Shown: positions 1 through 9,491, numbered from the stretch's first letter. The stretch: 64,000 nucleotides of DNA from Pseudomonas fluorescens (GCF_900636825.1 NZ_LR134318.1:3195501-3259500); one strand, 5' to 3'. Program-made: numbers and translations. Notes: generated by a model not told the origin, from the letters alone.

Positions 1-2690
1 AGCAAAACGCGTTTGACCTTCTGCGTCAGCTTGGCTTCGAGGCGAGCGAACACGTCCTTGAGTTCTTCGCGAGTGGTCGGTTTCACCGCGTAGCCGATGG
101 CGCCCATGTGCATGGCGGCTTCGACGCGGTCTTCAACCGAAATCACATGTACCGGAATGTGCCGTGTGCCGGCGTGTTCCTTCAGACGTTGCAGCACCGT
201 CAGGCCGGAATGATCCGGCAGGCGCATGTCGAGCAGGATCGCATCCGGCACGAACTCTTTGGCCAGGTCATAACCTTCGTCAGCGCCATGGGCAACCAGG
301 CACTGATAGCCCAGTTCGTGAGCCAGGTCATAAAGGATGTGGGCAAAATTCGGTTCATCCTCCACCACCAGAATGCAGCGGGTGGCGAACGGAGCCCTGT
401 CGCGGTCATCGGCAAACCGCGGAATAACCACCGGCGCGGTGGAAACCGGCGCAGTGACGCGCGGGATAACCGGCGTGACGGCCGGCGGCGTAAGGCTCAG
501 AGGCGCGCTCGGCGCCTCGCCGTTTTCACTGTATTGACGCGGCAATACCAGCGTAAACGTGCTGCCCTGCCCCGGTGCGCTGGTGACGCTGATCGAACCA
601 CCGAGCAAGGTCGCCAGGTCTCGGGAAATCGACAGCCCCAGACCAGTGCCGCCGTATTTGCGGTTGGTGGTGCCGTCGGCCTGGCGGAAGGCTTCGAAAA
701 TGCTTTCCTGCTGGTCCTGCGCGATACCGATGCCCGAATCGCGAACGATGAAAGCGATGTGGTCGTTCGGCTGACCGGCGATGGTCAGGCTGACGGAGCC
801 CTGCTCGGTGAATTTGAGTGCGTTGGATAACAGGTTTTTGATCACCTGTTCAAGACGCTGGCGGTCGGTGAACATCGTCGCCGGCGCATCGTTGTGCAAT
901 TCGACGTTGAAGGTCAGGCGTTTGTCTGCGGCCAGTGGTTCAAACATGCCGCGCAAGCCGTCGGCGAGACGCGCCACATTGGTATTTTCCGGAATGACTT
1001 CCAGCTTGCCAGCTTCGACTTTGGAAATGTCGAGGATGTCATTGATCAGGTTGAGCAGATCGTTGCCGGCCGAATAGATCGATTCGGCGAACTTGACCTG
1101 TTCGGCGCTGAGGTTGTCCTGCGGGTTCTCGGCCAACAGCTTGGCCAGAATCAGCGAACTGTTCAGCGGCGTGCGCAGTTCGTGGGACATGTTGGCGAGG
1201 AATTCGGACTTGTACTTGCTCGAGCGCTGCAACTCTTCGGCGCGCTCTTCAAGTTGCGCCTGCGCCTGATTGAGTTCGGAGTTCTTCAGGTCCATGGCGT
1301 CGCGCTGCTCGGCCAGTGTCTGCGCCTGTTCGGCAAGCTGCTCGTTGGTCTGTTCCAGTTCGACTTGCTGGGTTTCCAGATGCGCTTGAGATTCCTTGAG
1401 AATCCGCGACTGCTCTTCGAGCTCTTCGTTGGCGGTTTTCAGTTCTTCCTGCTGCACCTGCAACTCTTCGTTGAGCTGCTGGGTTTCGGCGAGGACTTCC
1501 TGCAAGCGCTGACGGTAACGCGCAGCTTCGATCGAGGTGCCGATGTTGCTGGCAATCAATTCCAGCAATTCGATGTCGCGTTCTGTGAGCGGGCGCAGAA
1601 AGCCCAGTTCGACCACGCCATTGATGCGGTCGTCGTCGCTGGTCGGTACCACCAGCACACTGTGCGGCAGGCCTTCGCCCAGACCCGAGCTGACTTTGAA
1701 GTAGTCGGCCGGCACCGAATCGAGACGAATCAGCCGTCCTTGGTGGGCGACCTGGCCGACGATGCCTTCGCCGCTGTAGATCGACTGATCCTGTTCCTCC
1801 TGCTCGCGGGAGAAGCCGTAAGTGGCAACGCGTTTGAGACCGCCGTGTTCTTCTCGCACATACAACGCTGCTACCGCGGTGCCCAGGTATTGCGCACAAA
1901 ACTGCAGAATATTGCGTCCGAGCAGATTCAGGGTCAGCTGCCCCAGCACTTGCTCGGCAAGCTGTGTCTGACCATTGCGCAGCCACGCCTGCTTCTCCAG
2001 ACGCTCGGCGCTGGCCAATTGTGCCGCCAGATTGGCAGCGTAATTGGTGGAAAGGTTGAGCAAATCCCGGCGGCCGATGTAGGCCAGCAAAGCACTGATA
2101 CCGATAATGAAGATCAAGTAAAGCGTGATGCTCCAGATCGTCGTGGTGCGCACGTCTTCGTTGCGCGTGGTCCGCAGCAACTGCTCGGTCTGGATAACGT
2201 CTTCAAACTGCTTGCGGATTTCATCCGTCAGGCGCTTGCCCCGGCCGGACTTGACCGCAGCGCGATAATCGCCACTGGTGCGCTGCAGATCGATCATCGA
2301 CTGGGCGTAATTGGCCCATTCCACTTGCAGCGCTTGCAAACGACGCAGGCGATCGGTTTGCGCCGGGTTGTCGGCCGTCAGCTCCATCAACGTCGTCAGG
2401 GCCACGGCGATGCGTGGTTTGGCGGTCTCGTACGGATCGAGGAAGTGCTCGTCGCCGCTGAGCAGATAACCGCGCATGCCGGTTTCCAGATCGACGGTGA
2501 GTTTCACCGCCTCATTGGCGTTATTGATCACCCGGTCAGTGTGCTCGACCCATTGGATCACCGACAGCAAATAGGTGATCAGCGAGACGAAGAACACGGC
2601 GCTGAGTACGCCGACACCCAGCGGCAGGCTGACGTTGCGACTCAGGAGTTTGCGAAACCGTTGCTCATCAACCGAAGACGGAGAGGACAT
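1..2690 (-). CDS. Hybrid sensor histidine kinase, CHASE3-GAF-HisKA-HATPase-REC (3' end outside window)
   Basis: The frame is open from the ATG at 2690 to the window edge, so only the N-terminal ~896 residues are visible. Order: short cytoplasmic N-terminus, TM helix (SAVFFVSLITYLLSV), CHASE3-like sensor with the typical LETGMRGYLLSGDE stretch, second TM helix near nt 2080-2130, GAF domain (about nt 1500-1960), a long Gln/Glu-rich coiled coil (about nt 1230-1500), HisKA with the phospho-acceptor motif MSHELRTPLN, HATPase with DSGIGIA and GGTGLGLS, then a REC domain with LLVVEDEP-type start and LLDMRLPD acceptor. More REC domains or an HPt probably follow beyond the edge. A single-domain response regulator starts divergently at 2954, a likely phosphorelay partner. 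The large plus-strand frame inside this gene is a shadow. The signal sensed is unknown. Confidence 0.93.
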   Translation of the reverse strand, partial: MSSPSSVDEQRFRKLLSRNVSLPLGVGVLSAVFFVSLITYLLSVIQWVEHTDRVINNANEAVKLTVDLETGMRGYLLSGDEHFLDPYETAKPRIAVALTTLMELTADNPAQTDRLRRLQALQVEWANYAQSMIDLQRTSGDYRAAVKSGRGKRLTDEIRKQFEDVIQTEQLLRTTRNEDVRTTTIWSITLYLIFIIGISALLAYIGRRDLLNLSTNYAANLAAQLASAERLEKQAWLRNGQTQLAEQVLGQLTLNLLGRNILQFCAQYLGTAVAALYVREEHGGLKRVATYGFSREQEEQDQSIYSGEGIVGQVAHQGRLIRLDSVPADYFKVSSGLGEGLPHSVLVVPTSDDDRINGVVELGFLRPLTERDIELLELIASNIGTSIEAARYRQRLQEVLAETQQLNEELQVQQEELKTANEELEEQSRILKESQAHLETQQVELEQTNEQLAEQAQTLAEQRDAMDLKNSELNQAQAQLEERAEELQRSSKYKSEFLANMSHELRTPLNSSLILAKLLAENPQDNLSAEQVKFAESIYSAGNDLLNLINDILDISKVEAGKLEVIPENTNVARLADGLRGMFEPLAADKRLTFNVELHNDAPATMFTDRQRLEQVIKNLLSNALKFTEQGSVSLTIAGQPNDHIAFIVRDSGIGIAQDQQESIFEAFRQADGTTNRKYGGTGLGLSISRDLATLLGGSISVTSAPGQGSTFTLVLPRQYSENGEAPSAPLSLTPPAVTPVIPRVTAPVSTAPVVIPRFADDRDRAPFATRCILVVEDEPNFAHILYDLAHELGYQCLVAHGADEGYDLAKEFVPDAILLDMRLPDHSGLTVLQRLKEHAGTRHIPVHVISVEDRVEAAMHMGAIGYAVKPTTREELKDVFARLEAKLTQKVKRVL

Positions 2691-2953
2691 GGGGAAGCCT
2701 TGTCGAACTGTTGAAAACCCGAGAGTTTGCCCCAAAACCCCTAGCTGGATCCATTTTTCTCACACAAATGATGGCTTTTTCCTACATACGCCAGCGCATG
2801 AGACGACGCCAGCAGTTATCCTTGCCGCATCGCACTGACCTGTTCTTTTTTGTATCAGACCGGGAACTTGTGGCCACACGCCACTTACTCATGCATGAGT
2901 CCGGCGATTTTGATTGACCGGTATCCCCGATTTCATTTTTTGAGAGTCCTGCC

Positions 2954-3328
2954 ATGTCCACCAATCCTCCGATCATCCTTGTCGTCGAAGACGATGCCAT
3001 CGTGCGCATGCTTATCGTCGATGTGCTGGAGGAGCTGGACTACAAGGTCGTGGAAGCCGACGGCAGCGAGCAGGCCCTGGAGGTCCTTAAGGACGAAAGC
3101 CAGCGCATCGACCTGATGATGACGGACATTGGCTTGCCGGGTATGGACGGCCATGAATTGGCAACCGAAGCGCGCAAACTGCGTCCGGATCTGCAGGTCA
3201 TGTTCGCCAGTGGCTATGCTGAAGCCGCGGAGATCCCGAAGGACATGCATATGATCGGCAAGCCATTTTCCATCGATCAGTTGCGTGACAAGGTCAAAGG
3301 CATCCTCGCAAGCCAAGCAGCAAACTAG
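2954..3328 (+). CDS. Single-domain response regulator (CheY-like)
   Basis: A 124-residue protein made of one receiver domain and no output domain. The acidic pocket is E12-D13-D14, the phospho-acceptor is D58 in MMTDIGLPG, and the conserved lysine is K103 in IGKPF. It therefore probably acts by protein contact or as a phosphorelay shuttle, not by binding DNA. It is transcribed away from the hybrid kinase gene at 1-2690 across a 263-bp gap, an arrangement that suggests a functional pair. The start follows a weak GAGAGTCC ribosome site. Function beyond phosphotransfer cannot be read from the sequence. Confidence 0.9.
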   Translation: MSTNPPIILVVEDDAIVRMLIVDVLEELDYKVVEADGSEQALEVLKDESQRIDLMMTDIGLPGMDGHELATEARKLRPDLQVMFASGYAEAAEIPKDMHMIGKPFSIDQLRDKVKGILASQAAN

Positions 3329-3446
3329 CCCCCAGCTTTCATTGTTATCGACCCGCCGTCAGCCTGACAGGGCGCATTGGCCAAGGACCCTGAGTCCTGT
3401 GGTTTAATTGCGCCCTTTTTTGCCCGTTTGCTCAGGATTACCCTTC

Positions 3447-4736
3447 ATGATCCAACCTTCCGCCACCAAAGTGCTGGTCATCGGTTATGTCTGGCCGGAA
3501 CCGCAATCTTCGGCGGCCAGCGGCCATGTCATGCAGATCCTGCAGACCTTTCGGGAGCAAGGATGGGAAATCACCTTCAGTAGCCCTGCCGGCCCTGGCG
3601 AACACAAGGCTGACCTGGATGCCCTGGGCATACGCGAAGTGCCGATCGAGCTGAACAACAGCAGTTTTGACCGCTTTGTCAGCGAGTTGGCCCCGGACAT
3701 CGTTCTGTTCGACCAATTCATGATGGAAGAACAATTCGGCTGGCGGGTCGAAAAAAACTGCCCGCAGGCATTGCGCGTGCTGGAGACCTCGGACCTGCAA
3801 AGCCTGCGGCATGCCCGTCATCAGCGCCTGAAAAATCACCTTAAACACACCGACGATCAAAACGATTTCAGCGCACTGTATTCGCCTGCGTTGCCGGAAG
3901 AGTTCGAATTGATGGCCGATTCCGACCTGGCCAAACGCGAGATCGCCGCGCTGTACCGATGCGACCTGAACCTGATGATTTCGGAAGTCGAAATCCAACT
4001 GCTGATTGAGCAGTTCGGTGTGCCTCAAGAATTGTTGCACTGGTGCCCGTTGATGGTCGAACCGCCCCGCCAGCCGCCCCGTGCGTTTGAGCAGCGCGAA
4101 CACTTTCTGAGTATCGGTAACTTCCGGCACGCACCCAATTGGGATGCAGTGCTCTGGATGAAAACCGCGATCTGGCCTTTGATTCGCCAACAACTGCCCA
4201 GCGCTCAGTTGCATATTTACGGGGCTTACACGCCGCCCAAGGCCACTGCGCTGCATAACCCTGCCCAAGGTTTTCATGTCATGAACTGGGCTGAAGATGC
4301 GCTGCAAGTGATGTCCGCCGCCAGAATCTGTCTGGCACCCTTGCGTTTCGGCGCCGGAATCAAAGGCAAACTGGTCGACGCGATGCTCTGCGGAACGCCA
4401 AGCGTCACCACGCCGATCGGTGCTGAAGCCATGCATGGCGACCATCCGTGGCCTGGGCGGATCGCGCAGAGCGCCGAAGCCATCGCCCGCCAAGCCGTTG
4501 AGCTTTATCAAAATGAAGCGGCATGGAAACAGGCTCAGACATTCGGTTTTTCGTTGCTCACCGATCGCTATCGCCAAGCGGTACATGGCGCCGCTCTGAT
4601 CGAAAAGTTGCACGACTGCCGGGCGCATTTGAAGCAGCGTCGAACCAGCAACTTTACCGGCAGTATGTTGCGCCACCACTTGCATAAAAGTACGCAGTAC
4701 ATGGCGCAGTGGATTGAAGCGAAAAACAGGACATAA
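3447..4736 (+). CDS. Glycosyltransferase, GT4/GT1-like fold
   Basis: A 429-residue protein with no signal peptide. It starts MIQPSATKVLVIGYVWPEP, a typical N-terminal Rossmann strand of GT-B glycosyltransferases. The C-terminal half has the usual nucleotide-sugar-binding layout: a FLSIGNFRHAPNWDAV strand, LHIYGAY, then a LAPLRFGAGIKGKLVDAMLCGTPSVTTPIGAEAM loop, which is the conserved region that contacts the donor in GT4 enzymes. I chose the ATG at 3447 over an in-frame start at 3408 because the domain begins directly after it. The gene is alone, with no polysaccharide cluster around it, so the acceptor is unknown. A large minus-strand frame (3438-4805) is a shadow. Confidence 0.85.
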   Translation: MIQPSATKVLVIGYVWPEPQSSAASGHVMQILQTFREQGWEITFSSPAGPGEHKADLDALGIREVPIELNNSSFDRFVSELAPDIVLFDQFMMEEQFGWRVEKNCPQALRVLETSDLQSLRHARHQRLKNHLKHTDDQNDFSALYSPALPEEFELMADSDLAKREIAALYRCDLNLMISEVEIQLLIEQFGVPQELLHWCPLMVEPPRQPPRAFEQREHFLSIGNFRHAPNWDAVLWMKTAIWPLIRQQLPSAQLHIYGAYTPPKATALHNPAQGFHVMNWAEDALQVMSAARICLAPLRFGAGIKGKLVDAMLCGTPSVTTPIGAEAMHGDHPWPGRIAQSAEAIARQAVELYQNEAAWKQAQTFGFSLLTDRYRQAVHGAALIEKLHDCRAHLKQRRTSNFTGSMLRHHLHKSTQYMAQWIEAKNRT

Positions 4737-4897
4737 GCAAATCCACACTTTTATATGTCCCGTTACAAACAAGCAGAAAAATAATTTGGTTTTTTCCTGA
4801 ATCAAAATGACAGTTTAAACAAGCGTTGATATTCCATATAAATACCTTCAGTCGTTGCCTGCGACAGGCCTCGCACTTTCTAACTAAAGGTATTCAT

Positions 4898-5749
4898 ATG
4901 AACGCTCTATCTTCAAACCGCAACTGGATGAAGACTACACCAAACATTGATTCATTATCCCTCAGCAAGATGTGTCTGCCGGGCACGCATAACGCGGGAA
5001 GTGACTGGAAGGCTTCCTACGCATTTCTGCCCGGGGCGCATTTCCTGGCGTGCCAACATGATTCGTTCTACGCACAACTGAACCACGGCGCACGGGCGCT
5101 TGATCTACGCCTGGTGTGTTTAAGCAATAAAAATGGCGTCGACAAATTCCGCTTCTGCCATGACAAATACCTGTCGTCGCGCACGCTTGGTGATCTTTTC
5201 CGAGATCTCAAACAGTTCCTGAGAGAGAACCCGGACGAATTCGTCATTCTGGATTTCCATGAACTTTCCAGTAGCGAGGGACCATTCGACTTCAAGGAGT
5301 CTAACGGTCTGATCAAGTTTTTCATCGGCAGCCTTATTATCGAAACGGGAGAAACACACAGAAGCCTTGCGACGCTTAAACGCGACAGTATTTCCAAACG
5401 GGTTTTACTTACCGGGCCCTCCCATCCTGATCTGGATTACAACCTGTTCGCCCCGCAGATCGAACATCAATGGGTCGGCAAGGGTTCGTTTCTCACAGCC
5501 ACTTTGAAAAGCTTCATCAGTGAGCTATTGCAAAACCCACAAAGCCAATGGAGCCCATGGTCGTTATCTGCAGCCGTGTACACTGTTCCGATCGGCCCCG
5601 TCGATATTCACGAAGAACTGAATGAGTGGTTTGATCCGCGCAAAAGCGACTGGGCCAGCAAGTGCAACATCATCAACGTTGACTTCATCGAAGAGTCCAA
5701 CATTGTTGCCTACTGCCGCGAAGCTAATATCGCCAAAGCGCTGATGTAA
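4898..5749 (+). CDS. PI-PLC X-domain phosphodiesterase (copy 1)
   Basis: A 283-residue protein of the phosphatidylinositol-specific phospholipase C X-domain family. LPGTHNAGSDW carries the first catalytic His; GARALDLRL and FCHDKYLSSRTLGDLF carry the second His region; NPDEFVILDFHEL is the conserved beta strand of the barrel. The start at 4898 has an AAAGG site just upstream; an in-frame ATG at 4826 lies in AT-rich leader DNA and is less likely. No Sec signal peptide is visible, which is unusual for bacterial PI-PLCs that act outside the cell. A paralogue follows at 5927, suggesting an old tandem duplication. Substrate could be a phosphoinositide, a GPI-like glycan or another phosphodiester; this is not resolvable here. 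Confidence 0.83.
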   Translation: MNALSSNRNWMKTTPNIDSLSLSKMCLPGTHNAGSDWKASYAFLPGAHFLACQHDSFYAQLNHGARALDLRLVCLSNKNGVDKFRFCHDKYLSSRTLGDLFRDLKQFLRENPDEFVILDFHELSSSEGPFDFKESNGLIKFFIGSLIIETGETHRSLATLKRDSISKRVLLTGPSHPDLDYNLFAPQIEHQWVGKGSFLTATLKSFISELLQNPQSQWSPWSLSAAVYTVPIGPVDIHEELNEWFDPRKSDWASKCNIINVDFIEESNIVAYCREANIAKALM

Positions 5750-5926
5750 TCACGCAGCGGTGCGATCAGATCGCTATCTTTGTGCAGATATTTCCAGGTC
5801 TTGGCGAATCAGCATTCCCCCTCTACGCTTGGGTAGAAATCACCCGGACGGCGGCGGCCAACACCGCCGCCTGCCAATCATTTTCTCGTCCCACGGAAGG
5901 GTCGACCCAGCAATAGGGATGTTGCC

Positions 5927-6796
5927 ATGCCGCAAAACACGCTCGACAAGAAAAACTGGATGAGCCACGTGCTGGAGATCGGATGCTTGAAGCTCACCGA
6001 CCTCGTCTGGCCCGGCGCACACAATTGTGGCATGGACAGAAAACCACCCGATCATGACCCTGTCTTCGGTCATTGGACGGTGTGCCAGAACGGTTCTTTC
6101 ACCTGGCAACTGGAAAACGGCGCACGGGCTTTCGATATCCGTCTCGGCTACGACCCGGCCCCGGCAGCTCCGGCATTTTACTTCCATCACAACGGCTACA
6201 AATCCGGGCGCAACCTGGACGACCTGGTCGACGCCGTCACCGCATTTCTTGATCAGCATCCCGATGAGTTTCTCATCCTTGATTTTCATCAATTGGGCGA
6301 CGGTGACAAACCCTTTGGTTATCGACAACTGCATGAACGGCTGATGCAGGGCTTGGGCTCGCGCCTGATTTCATTCGAGGACGCGCACCTCGACGTGGCG
6401 CACCTCAAGCGCGCGAGTGCCCTGCGCAGAATTGTCGCCGCAGTACCGGCAAGACAAGAACTGGACGATCTGTATTACTGGCCGAAAATCCCGCACAAAT
6501 GGACAGGCGAAGCGTTCGTCTACCCTTCCGACTTGCGCAATCTGATCGCCACCAGCCTCGCCCAGCCGATGCAAGACATTCTGTGGTCCCTGTCGGTCAC
6601 TGGTTACACTTTTCTCGGGGGGCCGTCGCACCTTGAGCGACATATCAATGACTGGTTTCATTCCTCTCGCGGCTTGACCACCCGGTGCAGCATCATCAAC
6701 AGCGACTTTTTCGAGGAGTCGGACATCGTCAATCACTGCTGGATCGCCAGCAGCGAGAAAGCGGTTTATGGCGAGAGGCTCCGCGTCACTGTCTGA
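5927..6796 (+). CDS. PI-PLC X-domain phosphodiesterase (copy 2)
   Basis: A 289-residue paralogue of the preceding gene. It keeps the same landmarks in the same order: WPGAHNCGMDRK (first His), GARAFDIRLGYD, YFHHNGY (second His region), HPDEFLILDFHQLGDGDKPFGY, and the C-terminal LWSLSVTGYTFLGGPSHLERHINDWF block, which corresponds to WSLSAAVYTVPIGPVDIHEELNEWF of copy 1. Similarity is clear but far from identity, so the duplication is not recent. No signal peptide is seen. A weak ribosome site (ATAGGGAT) precedes the ATG. The 177-bp gap to copy 1 shows no clear terminator, so co-transcription is possible. Confidence 0.83.
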   Translation: MPQNTLDKKNWMSHVLEIGCLKLTDLVWPGAHNCGMDRKPPDHDPVFGHWTVCQNGSFTWQLENGARAFDIRLGYDPAPAAPAFYFHHNGYKSGRNLDDLVDAVTAFLDQHPDEFLILDFHQLGDGDKPFGYRQLHERLMQGLGSRLISFEDAHLDVAHLKRASALRRIVAAVPARQELDDLYYWPKIPHKWTGEAFVYPSDLRNLIATSLAQPMQDILWSLSVTGYTFLGGPSHLERHINDWFHSSRGLTTRCSIINSDFFEESDIVNHCWIASSEKAVYGERLRVTV

Positions 6797-6866
6797 AAGC
6801 GCTGCTGGCCGAGCGCCCCCCGAAAGAGGCATGATCTGGCGGCGATAATTACAAGAGTGCTCTGGA

Positions 6867-7772
6867 ATGACTCGAACAGCCCGGGTGACCGATCCTTCCT
6901 ACGAACTGATGGATGACCATAACGGGTTGTCCATCATCTATCGTCAACACGGCTTCCCCTGCCCTTTGGTGCGCTGGCACTTTCACAAGGAGTACGAATT
7001 GCACCTGATCGTCGCGAGCTCCGGCAAGGTGTTCATCGGCGACTACATCGGCAACTTTTATCCGGAGACGCTGTTTCTCACCGGGCCGAACCTGCCGCAT
7101 AACTGGATCAGTCAGGTGGCCGGAGATGAAGTCGTGGAAAAGCGCGACATGCTCGTCAACTTCACCGACGAGTTATTCGAGAGCGGCCATCAGGTGTTTG
7201 CCGAACTGAAGTCCCTGGCTCCACTGCTGGAACGCGCGCAGTACGGCATCGAATTTCGCTGCAAACGCACCATCCGCCAGGCCATGACATTGATGCAGCG
7301 CATTGCCGACACTCAGGGCATCACCCGGCTCGGGCATTTTTTCATCCTCATGGAACTGTTGGCCGCCAGTGATGACTTTCAGTTGTTGTCCGGCGCCACC
7401 ACTCCGCAACTGGCGGATGAACACAATATCGATCGCACCAACCGCGCCGTCGACTACATCTTCAGCCACTACGCCCGTGACATTTCCCTGGAAGAAGTTG
7501 CCGAACATCTGGGCATGACACCGACTTATTTCAGCCGGGTATTCAAACAGGCGACGGGACGCAATTTCATCGAGTTCGTCAACCGTCTGCGCATCAGCAA
7601 ATCCTGCGAATTGTTGGCAGATGGCGAGAAGCCGGTGACCGAGGTGTGCTTCGAATCGGGCTTCAACAACATCTCCAATTTCAATCGACGCTTTCAGCAA
7701 CTCAAGGGCATGACGCCGTCGCACTATCGGCGTCTGGCGGTGCAGCGGCTGACTGAACAGAACCTTGGTTGA
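6867..7772 (+). CDS. mtlR: AraC-family activator of the mannitol operon, MtlR
   Basis: A 301-residue regulator. The N-terminal cupin-like sensor contains WHFHKEYELHLIV and FLTGPNLPHNWIS. The C-terminal double helix-turn-helix (about residues 190-290) has YIFSHYARDISLEEVAEHLGMTPTYFSRVFK followed by the AraC signature VCFESGFNNISNFNRRF. It lies directly upstream of, and co-directional with, mtlE, the order known for P. fluorescens, where MtlR activates the mtl genes in the presence of mannitol, sorbitol or arabitol. That role is taken from the family and the synteny. A minus-strand frame over most of it is a shadow. Confidence 0.92.
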   Translation: MTRTARVTDPSYELMDDHNGLSIIYRQHGFPCPLVRWHFHKEYELHLIVASSGKVFIGDYIGNFYPETLFLTGPNLPHNWISQVAGDEVVEKRDMLVNFTDELFESGHQVFAELKSLAPLLERAQYGIEFRCKRTIRQAMTLMQRIADTQGITRLGHFFILMELLAASDDFQLLSGATTPQLADEHNIDRTNRAVDYIFSHYARDISLEEVAEHLGMTPTYFSRVFKQATGRNFIEFVNRLRISKSCELLADGEKPVTEVCFESGFNNISNFNRRFQQLKGMTPSHYRRLAVQRLTEQNLG

Positions 7773-7842
7773 CACTTCGCGGGCCGGGAAACCTATACAC
7801 ATCCAACGACCTATCTCCGCCCGAATCCGCGTCCCTGCGTAT

Positions 7843-7923
7843 GCACTGTCAAAGTCCAGTGCAAAAAAGTATCAACAAAAGTGCGATGGATGATTTGTCA
7901 GCCCTCGGATAGAAGGCTGTAAT
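7843..7923 (+). promoter_or_regulatory. mtlE promoter with candidate MtlR operator
   Basis: A strong sigma-70 match lies 85 bp before the mtlE start: TTGTCA at 7895-7900, a 17-bp spacer, and TGTAAT at 7918-7923. Directly upstream, 7862-7892 holds two similar A-rich elements, CAAAAAAGTATC and CAACAAAAGTGC, about one helical turn apart. This is how AraC-family activators usually place tandem half-sites against the -35 box. Further up is an inverted repeat, GCACTG-N8-CAGTGC (7843-7862). Promoter boxes are seen; the MtlR assignment is inferred. Confidence 0.6.
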
Positions 7924-8007
7924 CAGCGCAGATTCTTCCTGCATTCGGAAGACACAAAAACAATAACCGTCCTTCTGCCCCGTCGGGTGCCAGAAAAGGA
8001 GTGCACG

Positions 8008-9318
8008 ATGCAACCCACTGCAAAAGCTCTGCTCGCCCTCACCTGCATGACCCTCAGCAGTTTCAGCCTTGGCGCCCAGACCCTCACCATCGCCACCGTC
8101 AACAACAGCGACATGATCCGCATGCAGAAACTCTCGAAAACCTTCGAGACCGAGCATCCGGACATCAAGCTCAACTGGGTGGTGCTGGAGGAAAACGTCC
8201 TGCGCCAACGCCTGACCACTGACATCGCCACTCAAGGCGGCCAGTTCGACGTGTTGACCATCGGCATGTACGAAGCTGCGCTATGGGGCGGCAAGGGTTG
8301 GCTCGAGCCGATGAAAGATCTGCCGGCCGATTACGCACTCGACGACGTGTTCCCGTCGGTGCGCGAAGGCCTCTCGGTTAAGGGTTCGCTGTACGCCCTG
8401 CCGTTTTATGCGGAAAGTTCGATCACTTACTACCGCACCGATCTGTTCAAGGATGCCGGGCTGACCATGCCGGAACGCCCGACCTGGGAAGAAATCGCCG
8501 GGTTTGCCGAAAAGCTCACCCAAAAGGACAAAGAGCAATACGGCATCTGCCTGCGCGGCAAGGCGGGCTGGGGCGAGAACATGGCGCTGATCACCACCGT
8601 CGCCAATGCCTACGGCGCGCGCTGGTTCGATGAACAATGGAAACCGGAATTCAGCGGCCCGGAATGGAAAAATGCGCTGAATTTCTACGTCAACACCATG
8701 AAGAAATCCGGCCCGCCGGGCGCGTCGAGCAACGGTTTCAATGAAAACCTCGCGCTGTTCAACAGCGGCAAATGTGCGATCTGGGTCGACGCCAGCGTGG
8801 CCGGCTCGTTCGTTACCGACAAGACTCAAAGCAAAGTCGCCGATCACGTCGGCTTCACCTTCGCCCCGCATCAGCTCACCGATAAAGGTTCGGCCTGGCT
8901 GTACTCGTGGGCCTTGGCGATTCCGACCAGCTCCAAGGCCAAAGAAGCCGCAAAAACCTTCAGCGCCTGGGCGACATCCAAAGAGTACGGCGAACTGGTG
9001 GCGAAAACCGACGGCATCGCCAACGTTCCACCGGGCACCCGCGCCTCGACTTACAGCGATGCGTACATGAAGGCAGCGCCGTTCGCGAAAGTCACTCTGG
9101 AATCGCTGAAGGTCGCTGACCCGGCCAAACCGTCGCTGAAACCGGTGCCGTACATCGGCATTCAACTGGTGACCATTCCTGAGTTCCAGGCGGTGGGCAC
9201 CCAGGTCGGCAAGCTGTTCTCGGCGGCGCTGATCGGCCAGACCACGGTGGATCAAGCCTTGGCCGCCGCCCAGCAGACCACCGAACGCGAGATGAAACGC
9301 GCGGGTTATCCCAAGTAA
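8008..9318 (+). CDS. mtlE: Polyol ABC transporter, periplasmic binding protein MtlE
   Basis: A 436-residue extracellular solute-binding protein (family 1, MalE-like). A Sec signal peptide (MQPTAKALLALTCMTLSSF, cleavage near LGAQ) precedes a mature domain with IATVNNSDMIRMQKL and the typical FDVLTIGMYEA and YALPFYAESSITYYRTDLF blocks. The start at 8008 follows an AAAAGGA site; an upstream in-frame ATG at 7987 would spoil the signal peptide. In P. fluorescens the homologous protein delivers mannitol, glucitol and arabitol to MtlFGK. It is the first gene of the operon, and a REP palindrome pair separates it from mtlF, a common layout when the binding protein is made in excess. Confidence 0.93.
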   Translation: MQPTAKALLALTCMTLSSFSLGAQTLTIATVNNSDMIRMQKLSKTFETEHPDIKLNWVVLEENVLRQRLTTDIATQGGQFDVLTIGMYEAALWGGKGWLEPMKDLPADYALDDVFPSVREGLSVKGSLYALPFYAESSITYYRTDLFKDAGLTMPERPTWEEIAGFAEKLTQKDKEQYGICLRGKAGWGENMALITTVANAYGARWFDEQWKPEFSGPEWKNALNFYVNTMKKSGPPGASSNGFNENLALFNSGKCAIWVDASVAGSFVTDKTQSKVADHVGFTFAPHQLTDKGSAWLYSWALAIPTSSKAKEAAKTFSAWATSKEYGELVAKTDGIANVPPGTRASTYSDAYMKAAPFAKVTLESLKVADPAKPSLKPVPYIGIQLVTIPEFQAVGTQVGKLFSAALIGQTTVDQALAAAQQTTEREMKRAGYPK

Positions 9319-9330
9319 CCGCTTCTAAAC

Positions 9331-9422
9331 CTGTGGGAGCTGGCTTGCCAGCGATGACGCCAGCACATGCAACTTCGATGTCGGCTGCTCCATCGCCATC
9401 GCGGGCAAGCGCGCTCCCACAG
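9331..9422. repeat. REP palindrome pair between mtlE and mtlF
   Basis: Two inverted REP arms: CTGTGGGAGCTGGCTTGCC at the left and GCGGGCAAGCGCGCTCCCAC at the right, about 50 bp apart. Transcribed, they would form a long stem just after the mtlE stop. This is the common Pseudomonas REP family (GTGGGAGC...GCTCGCGA type). A role in stabilising the mtlE message is a plausible inference. Confidence 0.8.
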
Positions 9423-9491
9423 GGTTCGCGTCGATGTCAGGAATGCTGTCTTGCCTGAACATGTATCTGCACCCAATCGGTTGTGATCGCC

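Noticed and set aside
894-2714. Plus-strand 606-codon frame
   Set aside because: Antisense to the hybrid kinase, whose domains read clearly on the minus strand; the plus-strand product shows no domain.
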